Positions 11,539 through 23,400 of a DNA stretch of 64,000 nt are shown here, in pieces; the first letter of the stretch is position 1, and every line of letters begins with the position of its first letter. Source of the stretch: Apostichopus japonicus (taxonomy: Eukaryota > Echinodermata > Holothuroidea > Aspidochirotida > Stichopodidae). Position numbers and translations under genes: made by a program. The notes under the pieces were generated by a model. It ran no database searches. It saw only the letters and a list, made by a program, of their open reading frames with translations, and had not been told where the DNA came from. The stretch spans positions 2,582,501 through 2,646,500 of the forward strand of contig NC_092571.1 of the NCBI RefSeq assembly GCF_037975245.1, in the 5' to 3' direction.

Positions 11539-11907
11539 GGTTTGTCTTGCTATCTTGCTTGACTGACAGTTGTGGTCCTTTGGCTCAGAATTTTGGGACC
11601 ATCCCTTGGGCCCCCCCTGGACATTGGGGACCTCGGTTCAAAGAACCATCTGAACCACCTATTGCTACACCTGTGATGATGTTATGTAGAAATGTGACTG
11701 ATAGCAATCTATAAGGTTTTACTCTATAACATTTAGTAGCCACATATGCATGTGGGAGAGGCCCAAGATCACTTATGACCTTCCCTGCACTCCAAGTGGC
11801 TATCCAATTTACAGTTTTAGTGCTTTTCGGATTGGTTTTACAAATTTGAAAGACCAAGTCAGATGGGAAAACCATGGATTACTTCATGGATGAAAAAACA
11901 CCACCTT

Positions 11908-11965
11908 ACTTGAGCCGGCCAGGGCTCGAACCCTGGGACCTCTCAGATGATGCGTCTAATTACTT
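11908..11965 (-). mobile_element. tRNA-like SINE head fragment
   Basis: On the minus strand, AGGGTTCGAGCCCTGG at about 11920-11935 matches a Pol III B box inside a tRNA-like arm. No SINE body follows, so it is a truncated copy. Confidence 0.4.
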
Positions 11966-12387
11966 GTAAAAAAAAACAAAAAAACTGAGATAGTGTATCA
12001 GGGTATAGCTCTATATGTATGTCATTGCTAGTGTTTGTGTATATTTGAGCATTACTGGTTCATCAGAGATTTGAATTTGAAGTGGTATCAAATTGAGACA
12101 TCTTCTGTTTCTAGCTGAAGTATTCATAACCATTTTTAATCAAAGAACGAGACATACAATTTAACAAGACTAGTAGCTTCGAATCTGATGGATATATACG
12201 GTGGCATTTTGCATGGAATTTTCTATTCAAGTTTCTGTACAGAAATCTGTAAAAAAATGCATGTTCAAACTTGGCACTTGAGTTTGCCTGTGACCTTTAA
12301 GACTTATGCAAATTTACAATTGTTGAATATGTATATAGACAAGTCTTCTTCATCCTGCCCCATCCCCACCCCTAACCTCCTCCTAAT

Positions 12388-12763
12388 GGAGTGCGTTGTG
12401 GTTAAGGCAGTGGACTTGTGATCTAAGGATTACAGGTTCGAGCCCTGGCCAGATCATTGCGTTGTGTCCTTGGTCAAGGCACTTTATCTCCATTGCCTCT
12501 CTTCACCCAGGTGTATAAATGGGGACTTGCGAGGTGACTTGTAAATATAATCACGTGCCCCGGTTTGTGGCTGCATGCTATGGGAAGTCCCCCATGGGAC
12601 TTGTGGCTGTGGTGCACTGTGGTGCCCCAGGAGAGATTGTTTGAATTGTTCACACTTTGGTGTGTAGGTGTGACAAGTTACCAATGACCAGGGTTAAGTA
12701 CAGCGTGGCATGACTTTACTGTAAGTTGGGTTATATAAGAACTGTTAATTATTATGATTATTA
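12388..12763 (+). mobile_element. tRNA-derived SINE, full-length copy
   Basis: The head has an A-box-like TGGTTAAGGCAGTGGA and a B box GGTTCGAGCCC. The body contains GTGTCCTTGGTCAAGGCACT and CACCCAGGTGTATAAATGGG, and the tail ends TTATATAAG followed by ATTATTATGATTATTA. The same head and body recur at 45578-45758 and 51157-51467 on the minus strand, so this is a dispersed family. Confidence 0.85.
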
Positions 12764-14820
12764 ATGCCCAGCTTCGCCCAACTGTGCTGTTCACTACAAG
12801 AAGTTTCATGCCTTGTCTGTTACCTTGACAACACTGGAACTCCTCTCATTAAATGAGGGAGAGAATAGGTCCATTTATGTCGATTCCCAGTCATCTTTCT
12901 CACCAGTTAGTATAGTTTGGTGGTATGCAATGCAACTGACAGTTGCAAACCGGTCATTTACTTAGAATGCTAACGTAGCTGTTTGATTTTTGTTCGCTTT
13001 TTATGTTTCTCTAGTTTTTTGTATGAGTACGTGCATTATATGCATCTTATCTCAATTCATTTGTAAACGGAAAATGTTCAATAAATTGGTTGCCTAGCAA
13101 CAATTACCTAACACACCTTTAATATTTGATCTATTCTTCAAATGTATTACAGAGTATAAAATTTTGATACCATAACTTTTATGGGTATGCTTCTTTGTGT
13201 CATTGGTGAAGCCCTTCTGAACTCTCATTATATGTTGGGGCAGGGGTGAAATGACCTGCAGGGGGGGGGGGGGGTTACTTACATACCCTCGTATTCATAT
13301 CCGAATATTGAGTAAGCTTTTGTTATTTTTGAAAATCATGTTCAGATATTCTAAGAAAGTAAACTGGGGAATGGAAGAAAATCCCTGCAAACACGCAAAG
13401 CATAAGATTTGTGTTTTTTAAGCTTCGGTTGTACGTTCAGCTGTTCTAGTATCATACACTTACCCCATCAAGGTTTGTATGGTTGGTCATGGAATTTGAT
13501 TAACTATTGTGACAGAGCTTGAAGAAACTTCATCCCAGGTCATCGTTTTCATTCTGTTTTAAAAGAGAACGATTTCAGTGAGAAATGTACGTATCATATA
13601 TCGTTATTGGAATTCAATCTCGTTCCTTTTCTCTGTCGTTATCACGTTAACTCAACTCGAGAATATCACGCGGTATGTAGACACAGGTATAACCTTAAAC
13701 ACACAAATGAAACAGTTGTGGGCTCTGTTAAATTGATCAAATAAAGAAGAATCAGTTTTTACCATACAAGATAAACATGCATGTTGACACGTATTCATGC
13801 AAAACATGACATGCATGCAGTTTTGATGCAATGGCTCAAATTGTTATAACTAACTAATTGGGGCCCCCAGTGGACACTGGGCCCTTGTACAATGAACTAC
13901 CTGACCTGCTTATTGCTACTCTTCTGGTAACAGTTCTATAAAGGAACTTACAATCTTGCCATATGGTAAAACCTAGTGTTAAAACTCATTGACGTATTTC
14001 GGGTCCGATTTAAGAGTTAAAACATGTCTCTAATTCACATTGTTCGTCAGCTATCCATGGAAGTGTAATTTATCTATGTTGTTCAAGGCTTAATGTGTAA
14101 CAGATGGTTATAAATTACGTTTAAAGTGGCGCCTATACTTTTCATTTTTTTTTAATTTTGCTTTTCTACTTTACGTAATATTTGGCCTAATGTGATAATT
14201 TCTCGTGATAATTGAACAGCTGGAATAGAAGGAAAGATGTGTCAGTGTTATGTTGATAGACTAACTTGACAATTGGCAAGGTTAGTCTGTTAAGACCCTT
14301 TCATGAATGTTATTACAGTTAAACAGGATTTAAGGTATACCCAATATGTATAATATGAATTAACTTCTGCCTGCACGTTCTACACTCGATGGAAAATAAA
14401 ATCTATTTAACCATCTGGATGTGCACGGCGTTACACGAAGGCTTAAAGGTCACACGTAACACTCGAGTCGAATCTGATCTGATCTAGACCACGATGAGGA
14501 GGGATAATTTGAGGAGGGATAATATACACACACGAGGGATAATATACAATACGATATACAATACGATAACATATAGATAATAGACACACGATTAAGAGCT
14601 AGTGCTGTGAGAAATTGTTTAATACTACTTAAATGGTATGTTAAGACGCCATTTTAGAACAGGATTTTTTGGGGAGAAACTCTGTTTTTTTTAACTGATT
14701 TATTGTACTAGATTTAAAACCAATCCGAATCAGTCTGTTTACTCATTGCGTTGGGTTTTCCACGTGATTCCTCGCACCACTCCCTCACTTCCGCCCCCAC
14801 TCTCCCAACCTTGTGTCACA

Positions 14821-14841
14821 GTGTCACAGTAACTGTGACAC
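14821..14841. repeat. perfect 21-bp palindrome
   Basis: GTGTCACAGT and ACTGTGACAC flank a single A. Another partial copy of the arm (GTGTCACA) lies just upstream at 14813. No associated gene is seen. Confidence 0.8.
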
Positions 14842-17353
14842 AGTAAGTACCACACTTATTGTCATCTTTAATAAAACACAACATCGCCATGTCGGAAAAT
14901 ATGGAGATAACTTCAGTACCCCTTCATATACCCCACACGTACACTATGATGTATTTGTAAATGTTCGATATCGTTGAGATAAACACGACCGCAGCCATGG
15001 GGACACGTACCTCACCCCACACCCTCCCTTATATTATAATACACCCGCGTAAAGTAGTATGCACAAAAGTAGTGAAGATGATAAAAGTTATAGCAACAGT
15101 TTGCATCTAATCCTCTTACCGAAACTAAATTTTCTCAAAGCGTAGACCCCACTAAACCCCAATTCATAACAGAGGGTAGAGTACATTTTGATGTCATGAA
15201 TATTAATATCAATTCAATTTACAAGTGTTAATTAAATTTGAATTCTTTGGCTATTAAAATGGGGACAAATATTTGGCTGAGTCCCCTCACACCACAAAAG
15301 CTGTCTACTCGCCTGTGAGTATGGTTGGCTGTTGAAATCCGCTAAATACGGCCACACATTTACATAAATTATGATGTCAGGTTTTTTTTTGTATCTTGAT
15401 TTTCACACGTTTCGAGAAACAAAAAAACATTTGGCCTCGACTGTAGTCCGTCTGACTAAGTACGGTGTCAATATTTCTCATTAACATAAATTTACACACA
15501 CCCATAAAAATATTTAAATCAGAATGTTAATAAAAAAAAAAAAAACTTAATTCGTCCTTGCTTCAAATTTCAACTTTAGAAAGCGAATAAGATTGTTATT
15601 TTTAGCTGAGGTTTGTTTAGTCAAGGTTTGCTTTCTGATCAAGGTAATACATTTTTTCATTTTCAAATTTTGATTAATTAAGAGTTTTTCGAAGTTTAAG
15701 AATGTAATTTATGGGAAGCATTTGGTACAAAATCGTATGAAATCCGTAATTGTATTGATATAGCTTTTGTTTTCTTTTATATTTAGAACAATGTGTTGCT
15801 TATTTTGAATGCTGATCAATTAGAGAGTGAGAAATAAAGTAATAACAAATGGATAAATAACTGTTACAAATATTTAATGCCACATTTCAACTGTATAATG
15901 GACCTTTCTATATATTATATTTCCTTTAATGTTAATATATATATACAAAATATAGGCTCAAGTGTAGAGATCGAAATATCGAATTGAACCCCCAAAAAAA
16001 AAAAAAAATGGAAGAGATCGTTGCATGAGTATTCGTTGACATTTGCATAACCTTACCGCAAATAACTGAATCTGTTTAAGCTTACTCCTTCTATAGGTCT
16101 CCGAATATGTCGTATAATTAATATTAACATAAATTAAATTGTTTAATTAATAAAATAATTAAGTAGCTTATTTTAAGAAATAAAAGAACAATAACCTTGT
16201 TATAGCACTTACAGCTTATCATGTTTAACTTTGCATGTAATTTTTTTTCGTGAAGCGTCAATTCACATATTATTTTTTTTCCACATATATATTTGGTTGA
16301 CAACGTCTTTAAAACGCTTTTGTATAATAGGAAACGCCTTTACAGATACCGTAACGAACGTTATCTGACAGCGAAAAGCTTAAATGAGTCAATAAAAGCA
16401 AATATGATCATTTAGACAATGTCATTTATTTGAAGCGGTTTCGGGGGTATCATTTAACTTTTAAGTTACATGAAAATGTTTTTAAACCGTTCGGCCACAG
16501 CGTTTCTACAACGTTACGCTAAAGAGGTTAGGTCATCAATATATATTGTAACGTTAAATTATAAGCGTCAACGGGACACAACAGTCAGAAGTTCTGTGAA
16601 GTGCCGAAGCTGTAGTGATGGCATAAGCTTGGTTATCACTAGCTCACTTCATTTCATAAATATGATTTCAATATTTTTCTTTTTTTGCAAAACCATTGAC
16701 AGAACTTTAGGCAAAGTTTCTATACAAACCCTTATGGCGACGATATGTTAAAAGTATGCTTACTAAATTCTGTAGTAATTTGGCAGTCTTTTAATAATAT
16801 TATCGCAAAACGTTTCCACAAATCGTAATGACATCGTTAATTCATTACAACTTTTGGAACGCAATAAGGAAAATATTAAGTTAAGCTGTTACCATTTTTT
16901 TTTTATCATGGTGATTTCAATAGATTTTTTCGGAGTATATAAGTTATAGACTGGTAAATAGTGGGATAAAGAATTACATAGTTTCATATACGCCCCTGAA
17001 TGGACCAAGAATTTATGAAGAGTTCAACATTTTTTAGATTCTTTACAATCCATTGTAATATTCACTGCTGGTACTTTTTTGAAAATTTTCGGATTTTGTC
17101 AGGAAAGACCAAATGACCAGTACAGGTTGCCTTTGATTCCACCAAAAGATACGTCTTTTTATTACACTGTACAGTCCCTAAGGTTAGAATTAATCAAAAC
17201 GCGGGACTGGTCAATACCTTATCAAAGTGTGCGTGTGTGATTTGCTTTAACTGCTAGCCTATACAAATTAGATGAATCATAAATTAAAAATATTTCTTTC
17301 TTTTTTATGTAAATTAGTTTTAAAATAAATCGACAGCTTATATTCGGACCAAG

Positions 17354-17414
17354 ATGAAATTCTTCGCAACATTTGCAGTGTTCTGCTATGTCGCCATCTA
17401 TTCGGTGAATTCGG
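17354..17414 (+). CDS. gene A exon 1: signal peptide
   Basis: The ATG follows ACCAAG. The exon encodes Lys plus a hydrophobic stretch ending IYSVNS and leaves phase 1 at a GTAAGT donor. It is the only Met start with a hydrophobic leader upstream of the first FAMeT module. Confidence 0.85.
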
Positions 17415-20400
17415 GTAAGTATGAAACAACTCTTCAATTTGCAAGTGTATGAATTTCCAGTGTTTAGCGTTAATAACTTATGGAAGTATAAACTATACTT
17501 TTCTGACTCGGAAAGTTTGCAAGGTCATCTCTATAAAATTAAAAGATTAAAAAAGAAGCTATGTTATACATATTTTTCGGTCAGCCCTTGATAAAGTTAC
17601 ATTCTAAGACTCTGAAGACTAAACTTGTACATTATGAGCGGCCCTCCCCTCCCCTCCCTTCATAGGTATATCTTCTCACTCTTTATACCGGGAAAGAGTG
17701 ACGAGAACAGCGTAGAAGATGACACGGGTCATTGGGATTTGAAGTTAGTGTATAAATTTACACGTGTAATTGTTTAATACTCTCTCTTACACCCTCGCAA
17801 TCTTCCCCCATGATATAGTGCTATAAAGATGGATACTATACATAAGAGAATGTGTAAGGGCTTTGGTCGTGTTAAGGGATTGGATTCCCGATGGCGTCGG
17901 GTAGAGGGTACGGATCTTTCCCAGGGGTTGATTAACCCTAGATATCAAACCTATCGGTATGCAGATTCGATCATTATGAAACACAATTATGAAGATTCCT
18001 GTTGATATCCTATTGACTTATTCTCGTCTTCTTCTCGATTAAATAATGAATCATCAATAGTAAATAGCAGATTGAAAATCGTACCGGTAAGGGTGGGTGG
18101 GCGTGGGTGGTATTCGAACTGTTGATTGGTCGATTTACAACTCACTGCCACAAATGTTACTATTAATAAATATATAAAAAAATATATAGACCTACATATA
18201 TATATATATATCTATCTATATATATATATATATGTGTGTGTGTGTTTGTGTATTATCAATACACCAACCTTGAAGAAACCTCCACACAAACAACCCCTGG
18301 ACGCGTATCAGTCTAATAAATGAACACCTGCGTCCTAGACTGTTGTTGGTCTGTTATGATGATTAAATGTACAAACAATTTTTATTAACTTTTACTTTAT
18401 ATTTGAGTGTGAGACCCGACTTGTAGACACACAGATTAATTAGATTCATGAGAATCATGGGAGGTCATAGCATAAAACTGGAAAAATATTACATAATATT
18501 ACATAACACGATCAAAACACCTGTTACAAGCGCGGCGTATGAATAAATTACTGTTTGTAGGAATCTCTTACGAAATGATTTTGACTTGGCTTGGCTCTAT
18601 GTAGGTGATGTCTATCCTCTTCAGTTGTTAAATTTATGTGTTATCTTGATTAATTGGGTAATCACTCAACCTCATGGGGGCGGGTGCGGGGGGGGGGGGG
18701 ATAGAAGAGACTGGATGGGGTCATGATAGTCACTGCGACAAACAATCAAATTTAAAATAAACTCCAAAGTGGTTAATAGATTTACACAAAAACATTTCCC
18801 CCCTCCAATATCCCCCCCCCCCAGATACCACCACGTGCTTGTTACAAACATGGTGTATACCATTATCCATTTCGCAGATACGACCTCAGCAGTAAATCCA
18901 AACTACGACCCAATCATTAACGAGACGTTCACCATTGATGACGACTTTGGCACCTATCGTTGGGGTCTAAGATCCCCTATTGATATCGATGATCAATGCT
19001 TCTATGTTTGGTTCGAGGTTGTATCATCGAACACAGTGTACATCCAGTTCGCAGCAACGGAAGAGGATGGCACCGACGCATCTTACAACATTAGTAAGTA
19101 TTAAAGTCATGTCTACAATAGTATTTAGTACCCGATTTAACGTTGAGTACAACCTACCTCATCAACCAAGTGAGTACTAGATTTCACATCACAGTGACGA
19201 TATCAGCGAGTATACCTGATTCAGCGGGTACCTATTTATCGTTGAGCACAACTGATATGTAGCCTATTCGACGTCACTGAGCACCGATTATACTTATATA
19301 CGTACCTGTGAGTACAAGGCTACAATGATGTCTAACGTATCGGTGAGTGAACGACTTTCGACGAGTACAACAGATCATTATGTTTGTCAGTGAGTATATC
19401 TGGTTATCGGGGAGTACAACTGATCTACGACATCAGTGTGAGTCCCTCATCTATTTCATCCCACAATTTGATATTTATCACGTCAGTAAAGTTATCACAG
19501 GTTATTTATTTGGTTCAAGTGACAAGTACAATGTGAAATGTATATACATTGCACCCGCGGTTGTCAGTATAGGCACAACTGATATCAATGCCAATGGGCG
19601 CAGATCAGTCTTGGGTAATGGTGGGGACGCGTGTCTGTTCTCTGATACTATCTAAGCGGAGCGCGACCATGGGTTTGCGCGTAGCGTACAATAATTGTTT
19701 TTGGCAAATATACCTCCCAGATCGCCGGACATAACACTTCCCAGACCCAATGATGCTCCCAAACCTCCTTACATTTTAGATCTCATGGCTTAGAAATTTA
19801 AGTTGGGGGAAATACATGGGCGTCTGCAGAAAAAAAAAGCAGGGGACAAATAATCCAAGAAGAATTTTGTATACGATGGGTCTGGGGTCCTCGCCCAGAA
19901 TACAATTATAGACTGCCGCAAATGCGATTTCCGTCCAATATTTAACAACTGTGGATAAAAATAATAAAATGAGAACTGCATGTAATTTGCACAATGCTGG
20001 ATCAAACTGCGCCAAAGTTCAATACAGGGGAATTTGAAATGCAGCGTTTGGTCAAGACAGATTGGTGGGGACACGGTATATCATGTCCGCACCACTGGAA
20101 AAGTTGGTGGGGACGCGTCCCGCTGTCCCCACTAAGATCTGCGCCCATGTCAATGCCATCTACACAGGTACTCGTTTCTTACAACAATTGATGTTTTCGT
20201 CTTCAGTAAGAATCCATTTATCACCGAGTGCAACACATGCTAGCATTTGACTATGTTCCTAGCTGTCCTGCACTGTATACTGTATACTATGCACTTTCAG
20301 AATGGTTAGAGAAGGTTGAGTAATGCGTTGTTAAGTGTACACTGGTTTTTAAATTATGTCGGTTGTCCCGTATACTGAATGAAGCCACATCTTTGTAAGG

Positions 20401-23400
20401 GTGCATGTAAACGTGTAATACATAAACTTATGGTTTGGTTAAGAAAAAATGCTTTTTCGAGGTGCATCCACAGTCGGTTGCGGGGAGAACAAAAGAGGTT
20501 GACATTATGTAGGTAACACTTAGCATGTTCACCTCTTGGCCCACTTCGTATGTGTAAGCCAGTCGATTTAAACTTCGTGCTCAATGGTCAGGCGCTACTT
20601 GTATTAAACGACTGAAAAAAGGTCTGTTTGACCAGTTATTTCCACTAATAATATATTAACCTGAGTAATGTCACGTAACAAGGTTTGTCCCATATCCAAG
20701 TTTTGCTGAAGTTGAAGAACTCCAAAGTATGACTGCTAACGTTTCTCTTGCACGATGTTGACTTTTCAAAATTGACTGCCTCTTTGGTAAATTTTTCTTT
20801 TTTTCTTTTTCTTTTCTATGTCAGTGATTGGTAATGCCAACAACAAATATACTTGTATTCAAAGAGGGAACGGAGAATGGCTTCTTGATATAAATACCCC
20901 AGGTATTATGACCGAGTAAGTAGCAGTATAGTGACCAACTCCCTTATAACTCCACCTCTCTCCACCTCTCTCTCTGCTCTCTGTCACTCTCTCATCTGGC
21001 TTGGCTAGGGCTGATGTGTTTCATTTAAAACATGGAGTTTCGAAGACCCGATCATCTCTGAGGCTGAAACAACTGGCAGTAACCAATATTTTATCCGCAT
21101 AATTCACATACTCACAATGAGGAACCGCATACACCAAAACGGTGGGCGTTTTTGCAAAGATAATGAGCTTATACTATGGCCGAAATGTTCAAACATTATC
21201 GTTCTTTGTAAAAAGACCCCAACCGTTTGCTTTTCCTTTAGTTTTTGAGCCAGATTATTTGTCTGCTTTGTATTCTGTTCTTCTTTACGCCAATGATTTC
21301 CTTAAGTTTTTATTATTTTTGTTATTTTTATGTAGTGAAGTACAACGGTTCTATATACAACTAGAACATGGTGTGTGGACGATCGGCTTCCACGAAGGTG
21401 ACGTCATCGGCTCTGTTAATGATCCAAACATTCAACCAATCATATACGTCGGAATTAGTTCAGCGGCTAAGAGTTCTTGGGTATTCTTCTGGCCTGGATT
21501 TGGTAAGGAAAATGAAATATTGAATGATAAATTTTTTTTTTAGAAATCGAGATTGTATATAGGCCTATACGCTGTTAACGCCGGATTTTCATACATGATT
21601 TCAGGTGAACAATGCAAACGAAGTAAACATTTGTCATAACCGAATCATTAGTTTATCCTTCAATATGTGACAAGAACTCATGAGGTGGTGAGATTTCTTT
21701 ACCAATTGGCTACCATGCGTATTATAACAGTCTATTGCAGAAAGGACAGTCTGAGAACTATAATGACATTCTCCCTTTGTATTTACTTGCCTATGTGTTC
21801 ACTTGCCTTTGTATTTACTTTGCCTTATGGTAAACTCTCCATAAATGCCCACCACGAGTTCCTTTGCTGGTTACACAATTGGACAACCATTACAACCAAC
21901 GACAACGTCATATTTATACTACAACCATTAATATAAGTGGAAGACTATATATGTAAGGATCATAGCGTGACATTTCATTTCCGCTGAACCCAGGCGTCTC
22001 ATGAATATGAATTTTGAGTATTTTTTTCTGTTTAATCCGTTATATATCCTGTATATTTTCAGGTCGACGTACAATCGCACAGGAGGTCGAAGAAGAACAG
22101 ATCGGTGAATACATATGGAGATACCCAAACTTCCTTGAAGACGAGATTTATGTGGAATTTGGAGTCAAGGCAGAACAAGATGCTAGAATTGTTTTCTCAG
22201 CGGAAAATGAATATTTAGATGACATCTATGAAGTCAGTAAGTGAAAAACCTATAGCTACGTGTTACTAGTTGGCACTCATAACAACAAGCTAGCTACCTT
22301 ATACTAGTTGGCAGTCAGACGCGTAACCAGTGGGGAGGGGGGGGGGCGACCGCCCCACTTGAGCATATTTTTGAGAGGTTTTGTAATAGTTTTTCACATT
22401 TTGGAGTCTCGTCTGTCCAATGGGAGTCGACCAGTCGGGGGGTCCGGGTCGACTAGTTCTGTCAGCAAAATAGGTTCTTAATTATCAGCAGTTAAAACAA
22501 GCCTCCCTTCTTCATCAATCGACTTTGCTTGCCACTAAGTCAAGTATATTAGTTCAAACTTAGAACATGAATTCGGATTTCAGTCTTCCCAAGAATCAAC
22601 ACATAGAGTCATGCACACAATTGAACAGTATAAAACAAAGTTGTCTTAACTCCTTTCAGCTTAAAACATTGTTCGGGGTACCATGTGTAGTCTTCAGAAT
22701 AATTGGCACTGACATGCACTAACCGTACCTCTGGTGTGAGATAATGAGCACCATCATAAAATGAAAGAAAAAATAATATACAAGTAAAGTCAAATGAAAT
22801 ATGGTCAATAATTAGGAACATCTTAATTGCGTTTAATTAAAAGAAGGAAAAACAATCCTACCACTTCCTGAAAATAAAAATGTGATTGTTAACTTGGAAA
22901 TCCAAACATAGAGTCTGAATCAATAAAGCTCTGCGATATTTTTTTTATTAAAATCTTACAGTGCTGGGAGCTACCTATAATATTCTGACTTGCATACGCA
23001 GGAAGAAAGGAGAGGAGGCCCTCGTTGATCTCGTCACTATAGACATTGTCGATCCAAAGTAAGTAGTAAAGGGAGGGTAAAGGGCTCCCTCTATTTGAAA
23101 TTAATGGGTGACTAATCAAACCTATCATTTATATTAATTTTGTATATAAATATATATATATCGAACCAGTTGTCTGTACACAGAGGCCTTTAAAGTTAGC
23201 TACGGAATCAATTAATATATTGAATTGATACCTTACGGGATTTTTTTTTTGGGGGGGGGGTTGGAGGGTTGTCACCCCAATGTATCCTACATATTCTCAT
23301 TTCCAGTCATTACATGGTATTTGTTTTCTCTTTGCTCCCAGACGCTTACCGTAGGTGATTTGAGTGCTTCCCTCCCGCCCCTACCCACCCCACCGTTTCC

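Larger units (their letters stand above)
10896..17353. other. USP5 3' UTR and intergenic region
   Basis: The first part should be the USP5 3' UTR; a candidate polyadenylation signal lies at 11533. The remainder is AT-rich intergenic DNA with SINE copies at 11908-11965 and 12388-12763, a G run at 13261-13274, a perfect palindrome at 14821 and several poly-A runs. No convincing gene was found on either strand. Confidence 0.6.

Noticed and set aside
12188-12684. ORFs on both strands around the SINE
   Set aside because: They run through the SINE and its flank and show no protein similarity I recognise.
22310-22460. Possible transposon end (CGTAACCAGTGGGG and GACCGCCCCACTT) in gene A intron 5
   Set aside because: Resembles ends of some DNA elements, but I found no matching opposite end or target duplication.
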